Shown here piece by piece: positions 50,524 to 58,456 of a stretch of 64,000 nucleotides of DNA. Position 1 is the first letter of the stretch; every line of letters begins with the position of its first letter. The translations under genes were made by a program, and so were the position numbers. The notes beneath the pieces were generated by a model. The model was not told the DNA's origin and did no database searches. It was given only the letters and a program-made list of their open reading frames with translations. The stretch is from Rhodococcus sp. 1163 (GTDB lineage Bacteria; Actinomycetota; Actinomycetes; Mycobacteriales; Mycobacteriaceae), in the NCBI RefSeq assembly GCF_002091985.1, contig NZ_MKKX01000038.1:62001-126000 (forward strand). Direction: 5' to 3'.

Positions 50524-51350
50524 CCCGACCGGGTCCGAGTGAACCCGAGAACCTTCCGCCGAGTTGGGCCGGGATGGCCCCGATGAACGCTGTTCATCAC
50601 CAGAGCACCGGGTACTCGGATCGCTACTGGCGGGCCGAGTTGCTGGCTGCGAAACGGCGAAGCGGTCAGAGATGGGGGATTCCAGCAGCGGCGGCCGTGC
50701 TTGCCCTCAACCTCGCGGGCTTTCTCGCTTTGCCGTGGTTGATCGACACCGACTCCTCGCCCGCGTACGTGCTGGCGATCATGCTTCCCAGTGTCCTGGC
50801 TGCGAGCCTTGCATTCGTGATCACCGCGCGCCGAGGGAACGGCCCCGTCGTGGACTTCGGCCTGCCGACCTCGCTGTCCGAATGGGGAGTTCAGGTTCGA
50901 TCCGGAATCGCCTGGGGAGCCGCTGCCTTGGCGGGCGGTCTGTTACTCGCGCTGCTTGTCTTGGCTCGTACCGATCTCGAGAGTGGATCACCGCTCGGAA
51001 ACCTGGTCGCCATACCCACACCCTGGAAAGTCGCGTTGGTGGCGTGGATCTGGATCGGCGCCCCGTTCTGCGAGGAAGTGATGTTCCGGGGGATGCTGTG
51101 GGGTGCGCTCGAACGGCGTGCAGCGCCGATGAGGATGTCTTGGTTGGGAAACAGATGGGTGGTTCTGGTGGTCACGGCAGTCGTGTTCGCGCTGTGGCAT
51201 CGCGAAGGATGGCGTTTCCTAGTATTGGTGTGGGGCGGATTCGCTATCGGCATCGCCCGAATGCGGACCGGTTCGGTAGTGGCATCCACCACCGCTCACT
51301 CGGTGAACAACACCCTGCCGGCGCTGGCGATTCTCTCTCTGGCAGAATAA
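50520..51350 (+). CDS. CPBP-family intramembrane metalloprotease
   Basis: A 276-residue membrane protein with about seven hydrophobic segments and the CPBP (Rce1-like/Abi) motifs: FCEEVMFRGMLWG (EExxxR), FALWH and the closing SVVASTTAHSVNNTLPAL (HxxxN/S). The family includes CAAX-type prenyl proteases, bacteriocin-immunity and anti-sigma-factor proteases; the target here is unknown. It overlaps the amidohydrolase stop as ATGA. The last codons contain the 17-mer shared with the rplS promoter, so the rpsP promoter probably lies in this gene's 3' end. Confidence 0.85.
   Translation: MTRPGPSEPENLPPSWAGMAPMNAVHHQSTGYSDRYWRAELLAAKRRSGQRWGIPAAAAVLALNLAGFLALPWLIDTDSSPAYVLAIMLPSVLAASLAFVITARRGNGPVVDFGLPTSLSEWGVQVRSGIAWGAAALAGGLLLALLVLARTDLESGSPLGNLVAIPTPWKVALVAWIWIGAPFCEEVMFRGMLWGALERRAAPMRMSWLGNRWVVLVVTAVVFALWHREGWRFLVLVWGGFAIGIARMRTGSVVASTTAHSVNNTLPALAILSLAE
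51333..51349 (+). promoter_or_regulatory. Candidate rpsP promoter element shared with rplS
   Basis: CTCTCTCTGGCAGAATA differs from the copy at 57811-57827 by one base (G for C). It overlaps the last codons of the CPBP gene and lies just before the structured rpsP leader. The -10-like part is CAGAAT or AGAATA; the exact hexamer is uncertain. Confidence 0.5.
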
Positions 51351-51389
51351 GCAGCTGTTCGCCCGTCCAACGGTTACGTACCGCACGGC

Positions 51390-51456
51390 GGTCACAACAC
51401 CTCCATCGCAAAACCGGGTGCGCATCCCAAGCGCACCGCAGAATTGCGGCGTGACC
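51390..51456 (+). promoter_or_regulatory. Structured rpsP leader (possible ribosomal-protein regulatory RNA)
   Basis: A three-way-junction fold: closing stem GGTCAC/GTGACC (51390-51395 with 51451-51456) encloses hairpin GTGCGC/GCGCAC (51418-51423, 51431-51436) and hairpin CCGCA/TGCGG (51436-51440, 51445-51449). The two inner hairpins compete for C51436. The start codon is 23 bases downstream. Confidence 0.5.
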
Positions 51457-51478
51457 AACTCGAAAGGCTCTATTTTTC

Positions 51479-51970
51479 ATGGCTGTCAAGATCAAGCTCA
51501 TGCGTATCGGCAAGATCCGCACCCCGCACTACCGCGTCGTCATCGCTGACTCTCGCACTCGCCGCAACGGCCGTGCGATCGAGACCATCGGCAAGTACGA
51601 GCCCAAGCAGGACCCCAGCATCATCGACATCGATTCCGAGCGCGCGCAGTACTGGCTCGGAGTCGGCGCTATCCCGACCGAGCCGGTCGAAGCACTGCTG
51701 AAGATCACCGGTGATTGGCAGAAGTTCAAGGGCCTTCCGGGCACCGAGGGCACGCTTCGCTTCGCAGAGGCCAAGCCTTCCAAGCTGGACCTCTTCAACG
51801 CTGCACTGGCTCAGGCCGACGCCGAGCCGCTCGGCGACGCTACGACCGCCAAGAAGAAGAAGGCTCCGAAGGCCGACGAGGCTGCAAAGGCCGATGAGAC
51901 GGCCAAGGCCGATGATTCAGCTGCGGCCGAGACCGCAGAAGCTCCGGCCGCCGAGGCTGCTGAGAAGTGA
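51479..51970 (+). CDS. rpsP: 30S ribosomal protein S16
   Basis: A 163-residue S16: [35 protein letters not shown] at the start and the [21 protein letters not shown] segment. The C-terminal 50 residues ([22 protein letters not shown] and so on) are an Ala/Lys/Glu-rich extension typical of actinobacteria and absent in E. coli S16 (82 residues). A weak Shine-Dalgarno AAAGG precedes ATG 51479. Its stop overlaps khpA by 4 bases (GTGA), heading the rpsP-khpA-rimM-trmD operon. Confidence 0.96.
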   Translation: MAVKIKLMRIGKIRTPHYRVVIADSRTRRNGRAIETIGKYEPKQDPSIIDIDSERAQYWLGVGAIPTEPVEALLKITGDWQKFKGLPGTEGTLRFAEAKPSKLDLFNAALAQADAEPLGDATTAKKKKAPKADEAAKADETAKADDSAAAETAEAPAAEAAEK

Positions 51971-52209
51971 GTGCCGTTGTCGCCGACGCCGTCGAACATC
52001 TCGTTCGTGGCATCGTCGCCAATCCTGACGACGTTCGCGTCGAACTGATCACCGGACGTCGTGGGCGCACCGTGGAAGTTCACGTGCACCCAGACGATCT
52101 GGGAAAGGTCATCGGACGCGGCGGTCGGACGGCAACTGCGTTGCGTACCTTGGTCTCCGGAATCGGCGGTCGCGGCATTCGCGTCGACGTCGTCGATACC
52201 GATCAGTAG
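51967..52209 (+). CDS. khpA: KH-domain RNA-binding protein KhpA
   Basis: An 80-residue single-KH protein (Rv2908c family). The GxxG loop is in [18 protein letters not shown]. It binds RNA, often with KhpB, and affects cell division or ribosome assembly in other bacteria. GTG 51967 overlaps rpsP (GTGA). The invariable place between rpsP and rimM supports a role in 30S maturation. Confidence 0.93.
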   Translation: MSAVVADAVEHLVRGIVANPDDVRVELITGRRGRTVEVHVHPDDLGKVIGRGGRTATALRTLVSGIGGRGIRVDVVDTDQ

Positions 52210-52220
52210 GTAATCTCGCA

Positions 52221-52754
52221 ATGGAGCTCGTAATCGGTCGTGTCGCCAAGTCGCACGGCATCAAAGGTGAAGTGGTAGTCGATGTTCGCACCGACGAACC
52301 GGACGAACGCTTTGCTGTAGGAACGGTGCTGCACGGGCGCAAGCCGCGAGTATCGACCGATACAACCGAATACACGGTGGAGGCCGCCCGGGACCACTCC
52401 GGGCGGCTTTTGCTGCGCTTGAAAGGCGTCGACGACCGCAGCGTGTCCGACGCTCTTCGCGGCACACTGTTCGTGATCGATTCCAAGGATCTGCCGACCT
52501 CGTCGGACGATGACGACGAATTCTACGATCATGAGCTCGAGGGCCTGTCGGTCCGTCTGTCCGACGGTACTGTCGTCGGTACGATCCGAGAGGTGCTGCA
52601 CTCGGCGGCGGGGGAGTTGTTGTCCATCCGCCCCGCCGACGGCAGCCGCGCAGAGTTACTCGTCCCGTTCGTTGCCGCGATCGTGACGTCGGTGTCGCTT
52701 GCCGGCGGTGTCGTCGTGATCGATCCGCCCGAGGGTCTACTGGATCCGGAGTAG
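52221..52754 (+). CDS. rimM: 16S rRNA processing protein RimM
   Basis: A 177-residue maturation factor that binds S19 and the 30S head. The N-terminal RimM domain is marked by [18 protein letters not shown] and [16 protein letters not shown], the C-terminal PRC barrel by [25 protein letters not shown] and [29 protein letters not shown] 52221 is 11 bases after khpA. trmD begins within 4 bases of its stop. Confidence 0.95.
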   Translation: MELVIGRVAKSHGIKGEVVVDVRTDEPDERFAVGTVLHGRKPRVSTDTTEYTVEAARDHSGRLLLRLKGVDDRSVSDALRGTLFVIDSKDLPTSSDDDDEFYDHELEGLSVRLSDGTVVGTIREVLHSAAGELLSIRPADGSRAELLVPFVAAIVTSVSLAGGVVVIDPPEGLLDPE

Positions 52755-52758
52755 CGCA

Positions 52759-53439
52759 GTGCAGCTCGATATCGTAACGATATTTCCCGAGTACCTGACA
52801 CCCCTTCGAACTGCTTTGCTGGGCAAGGCAATCGACAAGGGGCTCGTCTCGGTAGGGGTTCACGATCTGAGGTCGTGGACCAATGACGTGCACAAAGCCG
52901 TCGACGATTCGCCCTACGGTGGTGGACCAGGAATGGTCATGAAATCCACTGTCTGGGGTGACGCACTCGATGACGTACTCGCAGAAGACTCACTACTCGT
53001 AGTTCCGACGCCTGCTGGCGTGCCCTTCACGCAGCGAACCGCCGAGCGGTGGGCGGGCGAACGCCATCTGGTGTTTGCTTGTGGCCGGTACGAAGGCATC
53101 GATCAGCGAGTCTTCGACGACGCAGCACGACGTGTGCGCGTCGAAGAAGTGAGTATCGGTGATTACGTCCTCATCGGCGGCGAGGCCGCAGTCCTGGTGA
53201 TGAGTGAGGCCGTGGTACGGCTCCTGCCGGGTGTGCTCGGCAATCAGCAATCGCACCAACAAGATTCGTTCTCCGATGGATTGCTCGAGGGCCCCAGCTA
53301 CACCAGGCCGGTGAGTTGGCGTGGACTCGAGGTCCCCGACGTACTTCTCTCCGGCGACCATGCGCGGATCGCAGCGTGGCGCGCCGAGCAGTCCCTCCGG
53401 CGTACCGCCGAGCGTCGACCGGATCTGTTGTCGGACTGA
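52759..53439 (+). CDS. trmD: tRNA (guanine(37)-N1)-methyltransferase
   Basis: Modifies G37 next to the anticodon to prevent frameshifting. The 226-residue SPOUT-knot enzyme has [63 protein letters not shown] and [26 protein letters not shown] 52759 follows rimM by 4 bases and begins with the family sequence [12 protein letters not shown]. It ends 22 bases before the end of the convergent lppW; a small 6-bp hairpin CTGAAC/GTTCAG (53436-53453) lies across its stop. Confidence 0.96.
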   Translation: MQLDIVTIFPEYLTPLRTALLGKAIDKGLVSVGVHDLRSWTNDVHKAVDDSPYGGGPGMVMKSTVWGDALDDVLAEDSLLVVPTPAGVPFTQRTAERWAGERHLVFACGRYEGIDQRVFDDAARRVRVEEVSIGDYVLIGGEAAVLVMSEAVVRLLPGVLGNQQSHQQDSFSDGLLEGPSYTRPVSWRGLEVPDVLLSGDHARIAAWRAEQSLRRTAERRPDLLSD

Positions 53440-53461
53440 ACTGTTCGGTTCAGGGGAGAGG

Positions 53462-54421
53462 CTAGCTGCCGATCGTTCCGTCCGGAAACAGCATCGTCAC
53501 GACGCCGGTGAGCGTGTCGCGAGCGTGCTGAGCGCTACTGTCGTCGGTGACGTCTACAACCGCGGTGTCAGGATAGTGCTCCATATCGTCCTCGTAATGA
53601 ATCTCCTCGCGAGAAACTAATGCCAACACGTAGCGATTGTCGATGCCTATGGTGCCCGTCGACAGATGAATCCATCGGTCGGCGATGCAGCACATCCACC
53701 CCTGTTTGACCGCGTAGACCGGCTCGGCCGGTAGGCCGTCGACAATTCCGAAATGCTGGTGATACCCATCGGTGGCCACCGGAGCCGACTGTCGGAGAAG
53801 CCCGATCATCGTTGCGGTCGATGCGGGTGAGAGTCCGCCGATGCCGTCGAGCAGTCGTGTGTAGTAGGCAACGAGGTCGGCAGCGGTCGACATCGTGTTC
53901 CACCACAGGTCATCCCACGGCGGTGTGGTCGCGGTCAATCCGTAGCGCTCGGTCACGCGCGTGATGATCTCGGACCCACCGTACCTGTCCCACAAGTAGT
54001 TTGCGGCAAAGTCGTCCGAAGACTCGAGCATCGTCGTCAACGACTCCAGGTCTTCTTCGGCAACCGGGACCTGGCTCACATCCGCCCCGTGCAGAACGTC
54101 GTCGGCGATGAACAGCTTGGATACCGACGCTGTTTCGATCGGTTCGGCATCGCCGCTGGCAAAGTACGCACCGGTCTCGCGATCGAGGAAAGCAAAATCG
54201 ACCTCCGCGCCACGCCCGAGGGCCGACGCCACGGCTTCGGGGATACGCGAGTCGATGGACATGTCATCGACGGTGGCCGTGTCGGGAAAAGGTGATTCGG
54301 AGGTATCGATCGCGAGCGCGGCCGGAGTGTCGTCGGGGGCGCTGCATCCAGTGGAAAGAATCGATACCGCGGCGACAAGTGCCGTGACCGACACCGCCAG
54401 GACTTGCAACGGCCTGGACAT
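53462..54421 (-). CDS. lppW: LppW-like lipoprotein with serine-hydrolase (beta-lactamase) fold
   Basis: A 319-residue exported lipoprotein. The signal is followed by the lipobox LSTGC (Cys at about 26). The rest resembles class A beta-lactamase/penicillin-recognising enzymes: SxxK as SVSK with the nucleophile Ser, the second motif region SSDDFAANYLWD, and KQG (for KTG) in YAVKQGWMCC. A Glu166-like element is not evident, so hydrolytic activity is uncertain. It is the counterpart of Rv2905 (LppW), convergent with trmD and divergent from tex across 64 bases. Substrate and role are unknown. Confidence 0.83.
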   Translation of the reverse strand: MSRPLQVLAVSVTALVAAVSILSTGCSAPDDTPAALAIDTSESPFPDTATVDDMSIDSRIPEAVASALGRGAEVDFAFLDRETGAYFASGDAEPIETASVSKLFIADDVLHGADVSQVPVAEEDLESLTTMLESSDDFAANYLWDRYGGSEIITRVTERYGLTATTPPWDDLWWNTMSTAADLVAYYTRLLDGIGGLSPASTATMIGLLRQSAPVATDGYHQHFGIVDGLPAEPVYAVKQGWMCCIADRWIHLSTGTIGIDNRYVLALVSREEIHYEDDMEHYPDTAVVDVTDDSSAQHARDTLTGVVTMLFPDGTIGS

Positions 54422-54471
54422 GTCGGCAATCTCCCACGATGGTCACTGATGATCTCGTCATACAGTAGCGG

Positions 54472-54477
54472 TAGGGT
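54472..54477 (+). promoter_or_regulatory. Candidate -10 of tex
   Basis: TAGGGT is followed by 8 bases and GTG 54486. A second TANNNT (TACAGT, 54461-54466) lies just upstream. Confidence 0.35.
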
Positions 54478-54485
54478 CCAACGCC

Positions 54486-56864
54486 GTGACGACTGCTCTG
54501 AAATCTGTGAACAAGCGCATAGCCGAAGAACTCGACGTCCGCGAGGAGCAGGTCCGCGCGGCCGTGGATCTGTTGGACGGCGGTTCGACCGTTCCGTTCA
54601 TCGCTCGGTATCGGAAGGAGGTTACCGGCAGCCTCGACGACGCCCAGCTCCGGCAGCTCGACGAGCGTCTGCGGTACCTCCGCGAACTCGACGAGCGACG
54701 TGATGCGGTCATCGAATCGATTCGATCCCAAGGCAAGCTCGATGAGACACTCGAGCAGTCTCTGATGTCGGCCGAGACGAAAGCCCGAGTCGAGGACATC
54801 TACCTGCCGTTCAAGCCGAAGCGCAGAACGAAGGCTCAGATCGCGCGGGAGGCCGGGCACGAGCCTGTCGCCGATGCACTCATCTCCGATCCGAGTACCG
54901 ACCCGGCGCAGTACGACACCGAACAACTCGACGGTGCACGCGCAATCCTTGTCGAACGTTTCGCAGAGGATCCGGATCTGGTGGGCGAACTTCGTGAGCT
55001 CATGTGGACCCGCGGCAAGTTGACGGCATCGGTCCGTAAGGGCAAAGAGGATGAAGGCTCCAAATTTGCGGACTACTTCGAATTCTCCGAACCCTTCACC
55101 AGATTGCCTTCGCACCGGATTCTCGCTGCATTGCGCGGAGAGAAGGAGGAGATTCTCTCCCTGGGCCTCGAACCGGAGCAGGAGGAAACGCAGCCTGGAG
55201 TTCCCACGGTCTACGAAGGGCGCATCGCGAGGAAGTTCGACATCGCCGATCGTGGCCGCGCCGCTGACCGCTGGCTCCTCGACACCGTGCGTTGGGCGTG
55301 GCGGACCAAGCTTCTGGTGACCATGGCGATCGATGTTCGGATGCGTCTTCGGCAGTCCGCCGAAAAGGACGCGGTGGATGTGTTCGCGTCCAATCTGAAG
55401 GACTTGTTGCTTGCCGCCCCTGCAGGTAACCGTTCGACGATGGGTCTCGATCCGGGATTTCGGACAGGCACCAAAGTTGCAGTGGTGGACTCGACGGGCA
55501 AGGTCGTCGACTACGACACGATCTATCCTCACAAGCCTCAAGGAAAATGGGACCAGGCGCTCGCGACCCTGGCGGCGTTGGCCTCGAAGCACTCGGTTCA
55601 GTTGATCGCAATCGGAAACGGCACGGCCTCACGCGAAACCGACGCGCTCGCGGCGGAGCTCATCGCCAAATACCCAGCGGCAGGATTGACCAAGATCGTT
55701 GTTTCCGAAGCGGGCGCATCGGTGTACTCCGCATCGGCATACGCCTCGAGCGAGTTGCCCGAGCTGGACGTGACTATTCGCGGCGCAGTTTCCATTGCGC
55801 GACGGCTCCAAGATCCGTTGGCGGAACTGGTGAAGATCGATCCGAAATCCATCGGGGTCGGTCAGTACCAGCACGATATTTCCGAGGCATTGTTGGCCAG
55901 GTCCCTCGGTGCCGTCGTGGAGGATGCCGTGAACGCTGTCGGGGTCGACGTCAATACAGCCTCCGTTCCGCTGTTGTCCAGGGTGTCGGGAATTGCTGGT
56001 TCACTCGCCGAAAGCATCGTTGCGCATCGTGATCAACACGGTCCTTTCGCTAGCCGCTCCAAGCTCAAAGATGTCGCACGGCTCGGTCCGAAGGCGTTCG
56101 AGCAGTGTGCAGGATTCCTGCGCATCGTCGACGGGGACGATCCGCTCGATCGGTCGAGCGTCCACCCTGAGGCATACCCGGTAGTTCGGCGCATCGTCGA
56201 CACGGCCGGTGTGGGGGTACGCGAGGTGATCGGCAACAGCACATTGCTGCGCGCGCTCGATCCACGAAAGTTCGCCGACGATCGATTCGGCCTACCGACC
56301 GTCACGGACATCATCGCCGAACTCGAAAAGCCCGGTAGGGATCCGCGTCCGGAGTTCAAGACCGCAACCTTCGCGGCTGGTATCGAGAAGATCGCAGATC
56401 TGAAGCCGGGGATGACGCTCGAAGGCGTCGTGACGAACGTTGCGGCATTCGGCGCCTTCGTCGATGTCGGCGTTCACCAGGACGGGTTGGTGCACGTTTC
56501 GGCGTTATCGCACAACTTTGTCAAGGATCCACGTGAGGTGGTCAAGTCGGGCCAGGTGGTCAAGGTCAAGGTCATGGAGGTCGACATCGCCCGTCAGCGC
56601 ATCGGCCTGAGCTTGCGCCTCGACGACGAGCCTGGTGCCGGATCGAAGGACAAGTCTCGTGGCGGCCAGTCGGAGCGGCGCCAAGCGCCACGCAAGGAAG
56701 ACCGCGGCAACGATAATCGCGGAGGTGACAACCGTGGAGGGCGCGGAGGTGACAACCGTGGAGGGCGCGGAGGTGACAACCGTGGAGGGTCTGGGCCCCA
56801 AGTCAGTACTCCCGCAGGTGGCTCCATGGCAGACGCGCTCCGGAACGCAGGATTCGGCAAATAG
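54486..56864 (+). CDS. tex: Tex-family RNA-binding transcription accessory protein
   Basis: A 792-residue Tex/YhgF protein. Order of domains: N-terminal helical part (VNKRIAEELDVREEQVRAAVDLLDGGSTVPFIARYRKEVTGSLDD), YqgF-like RNase H fold (TMGLDPGFRTGTKVAVVDSTGKV), helix-hairpin-helix repeats (FASRSKLKDVARLGPKAFEQCAGFLRI), and an S1 RNA-binding domain (PGMTLEGVVTNVAAFGAFVDVGVHQDGLVHVS). The tail of about 80 residues is Arg/Gly/Asp-rich with RGGDNRGG repeats. Tex is linked to transcription termination or toxin regulation in other bacteria. It is inserted between lppW and rplS compared with M. tuberculosis. Confidence 0.93.
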   Translation: MTTALKSVNKRIAEELDVREEQVRAAVDLLDGGSTVPFIARYRKEVTGSLDDAQLRQLDERLRYLRELDERRDAVIESIRSQGKLDETLEQSLMSAETKARVEDIYLPFKPKRRTKAQIAREAGHEPVADALISDPSTDPAQYDTEQLDGARAILVERFAEDPDLVGELRELMWTRGKLTASVRKGKEDEGSKFADYFEFSEPFTRLPSHRILAALRGEKEEILSLGLEPEQEETQPGVPTVYEGRIARKFDIADRGRAADRWLLDTVRWAWRTKLLVTMAIDVRMRLRQSAEKDAVDVFASNLKDLLLAAPAGNRSTMGLDPGFRTGTKVAVVDSTGKVVDYDTIYPHKPQGKWDQALATLAALASKHSVQLIAIGNGTASRETDALAAELIAKYPAAGLTKIVVSEAGASVYSASAYASSELPELDVTIRGAVSIARRLQDPLAELVKIDPKSIGVGQYQHDISEALLARSLGAVVEDAVNAVGVDVNTASVPLLSRVSGIAGSLAESIVAHRDQHGPFASRSKLKDVARLGPKAFEQCAGFLRIVDGDDPLDRSSVHPEAYPVVRRIVDTAGVGVREVIGNSTLLRALDPRKFADDRFGLPTVTDIIAELEKPGRDPRPEFKTATFAAGIEKIADLKPGMTLEGVVTNVAAFGAFVDVGVHQDGLVHVSALSHNFVKDPREVVKSGQVVKVKVMEVDIARQRIGLSLRLDDEPGAGSKDKSRGGQSERRQAPRKEDRGNDNRGGDNRGGRGGDNRGGRGGDNRGGSGPQVSTPAGGSMADALRNAGFGK
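56721..56790 (+). repeat. 24-bp tandem repeats coding the RGG tail of Tex
   Basis: Two exact 24-base copies (56721-56744, 56745-56768; unit starting GGAGGTGACAACCGTGGAGG) and a third of 22 bases (56769-56790) code RGGDN-type repeats. Confidence 0.9.
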
Positions 56865-56944
56865 AGTTCGGCGTAGTAGTCAGCGAGCTCAGAATCGTGC
56901 GCATTCGACAGATGTCGAACCGACTGTGAGAAGGGTGGGTCACG

Positions 56945-57790
56945 GTGAGTGAGTGGCTGGATCGGGAGATCATCGAGCATGGCCGACTCCCTCTCCTGTG
57001 CTTCCTCATCGGTTTCTTGGTCGGGTTCGCTGTCATTCGACTCAGCGTTCGATTGATCCGGGCGCAGGTGAAGTGGTGGCCGGGAAACATCACTCCCGGT
57101 GGTCGGCACATCCATCACGTTGTGTTCGGGATCGTGCTGATGCTCGTCGCCGGCGTTGCACTTATCACGGTGTACGAGGACGGAACGACCGAGACAGGTG
57201 CCGCACTCGCTTCGTTGTTCGGGGTCGGTTCGGCGCTTGTTCTCGACGAGTTCGCGTTGATCTTCTATCTCGAGGATGTCTACTGGTCCGAACAAGGCAG
57301 AACGTCGATCGATGCGGTGTTCGTCGCGACGGCGGCAACAGGGTTGCTTCTGCTGGGATTTCACCCACTCGAACTTCTGAACGTCACCGACATTCGCCGC
57401 GACCCCAACCCCTGGGTCAGGGCGGGGTACACAGCGCTTGCCCTATTTCACCTCGCTGTCTGCGCAGTCGTTGTGCTCAAGGGGAAGATCTGGACGGGAT
57501 TGATCGGTTTGTTCGTAGCGCCGATTCTTTACGTCGGTGCGATCCGGCTGAGCAGGCCCGGAGCGCCCTGGGCGCGCTGGTACTACACGAGCAGGCCCAA
57601 GCGGATGGAGCGAGCACTTCGGCGCGAGCGCACCATCAGACGTCCGACGATCAGGGCCAAGGTCTACCTTCAGGACCTGATTGCCGGGAAACCGAGTATT
57701 GGCCACGCCGTCGAAGCGACCGAATGCGAACTGGACAGGACCGTTCGTCCGGCGGCGCCACCTCCAGTGCCGGTGGCCTCTGCAGAGTGA
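56945..57790 (+). CDS. Integral membrane protein of unknown function
   Basis: A 281-residue protein I cannot assign to a named family. About six or seven hydrophobic segments are visible ([91 protein letters not shown] and others). The polar part [11 protein letters not shown] has three clustered His that could bind a metal, and acidic residues lie in [14 protein letters not shown]. The C-terminal 85 residues are basic and cytoplasmic. The start is GTG 56945. It stands between tex and rplS, so it is not part of the conserved mycobacterial order. Confidence 0.75.
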   Translation: MSEWLDREIIEHGRLPLLCFLIGFLVGFAVIRLSVRLIRAQVKWWPGNITPGGRHIHHVVFGIVLMLVAGVALITVYEDGTTETGAALASLFGVGSALVLDEFALIFYLEDVYWSEQGRTSIDAVFVATAATGLLLLGFHPLELLNVTDIRRDPNPWVRAGYTALALFHLAVCAVVVLKGKIWTGLIGLFVAPILYVGAIRLSRPGAPWARWYYTSRPKRMERALRRERTIRRPTIRAKVYLQDLIAGKPSIGHAVEATECELDRTVRPAAPPPVPVASAE

Positions 57791-57810
57791 TTCGATTTCG
57801 CAACCAGGGT

Positions 57811-57827
57811 CTCTCTCTGGCACAATA
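57811..57827 (+). promoter_or_regulatory. Candidate rplS promoter element shared with rpsP
   Basis: CTCTCTCTGGCACAATA matches the element at 51333-51349 at 16 of 17 positions. It precedes the first leader hairpin by 3 bases. Confidence 0.5.
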
Positions 57828-57830
57828 GGC

Positions 57831-57901
57831 GGGTTGCCTGTGCAAGGCACAACCCTAATCGGAGTACGAACCAGCCGAGCCCCGTTCGCGGGGCCGCTCG
57901 G
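57831..57901 (+). promoter_or_regulatory. Structured rplS leader (possible L19 autoregulatory RNA)
   Basis: Hairpin 1: GGGTTG (57831-57836) pairs with CAACCC (57850-57855). Hairpin 2: CCGAG/CTCGG (57875-57879, 57897-57901) and CCCCG/CGGGG (57880-57884, 57889-57893) are closed by a TTCG tetraloop with a 3-base bulge. The L19 start follows 40 bases later. Leader RNAs for rplS are known in Firmicutes; equivalence here is inferred. Confidence 0.5.
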
Positions 57902-57941
57902 TTCCTCTGCTCATGCGAAGAACGCAAGGATGGACCTACCG

Positions 57942-58283
57942 ATGAACACTCTGGACTTCTTGGACAACAAGTCGCTTCGCAGCGACATTCCTGCCTTCCG
58001 CCCAGGCGACACGTTGAACGTGCACGTCAAGGTTATCGAAGGCTCGAAAGAGCGCATTCAGATCTTCAAGGGCGTCGTGATTCGTCGCCAGGGTGGTGGC
58101 GTTCGTGAGACGTTCACCGTCCGTAAGGTTTCGTTCGGTGTCGGTGTCGAGCGCACCTTCCCGGTTCACAGCCCGAACATCGCCGAGTTCGAGGTTCTGA
58201 CTCGTGGAGATGTTCGTCGCGCGAAGCTCTACTACCTCCGTGACCTTCGTGGCAAGGCTGCCAAGATCAAGGAAAAGCGCTGA
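57942..58283 (+). CDS. rplS: 50S ribosomal protein L19
   Basis: A 113-residue L19: [62 protein letters not shown], and the closing [19 protein letters not shown]. It bridges the 30S and 50S subunits. ATG 57942 gives the family N-terminus; ATG 57930 is in frame but adds MDLP. The gene lies between a structured leader and a strong terminator, so it is probably its own transcription unit. Confidence 0.97.
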   Translation: MNTLDFLDNKSLRSDIPAFRPGDTLNVHVKVIEGSKERIQIFKGVVIRRQGGGVRETFTVRKVSFGVGVERTFPVHSPNIAEFEVLTRGDVRRAKLYYLRDLRGKAAKIKEKR

Positions 58284-58309
58284 TTGCGGTCACTTCCGCC
58301 CAGCTTTGA

Positions 58310-58347
58310 AAAGCGCCGCATCGCCCCTCGGGTCGGTGTGGCGCTTT
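58310..58347 (+). terminator. Terminator after rplS
   Basis: AAAGCGCC (58310-58317) pairs with GGCGCTTT (58340-58347), extended by G-T, C-G and A-T pairs inside. The following bases are CTTG. Confidence 0.8.
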
Positions 58348-58444
58348 CTTGTTCTCATCACCGCTGCTCGTTTGGTCGCCACGCGTCGATGCACCGTTCG
58401 AAGCTCGGAGAGACTGCGGCTAATAAACACACGAAGACTGGGGC

Positions 58445-58450
58445 TAATCT
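58445..58450 (+). promoter_or_regulatory. -10 hexamer of lepB (leaderless candidate)
   Basis: TAATCT is followed by exactly 6 bases and then GTG 58457; no Shine-Dalgarno is present. Confidence 0.5.
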
Positions 58451-58456
58451 AGTGCC

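Noticed and set aside
53436..53453. Small hairpin CTGAAC/GTTCAG between trmD and lppW as a terminator
   Set aside because: Only a 6-bp stem with no T-run and overlapping the trmD stop; too weak to list as a terminator.
57811..57840. TGGCAC and TTGC resembling a sigma-54 -24/-12 promoter before rplS
   Set aside because: The spacing between GG and GC is too long for sigma-54, and actinobacteria lack this factor.
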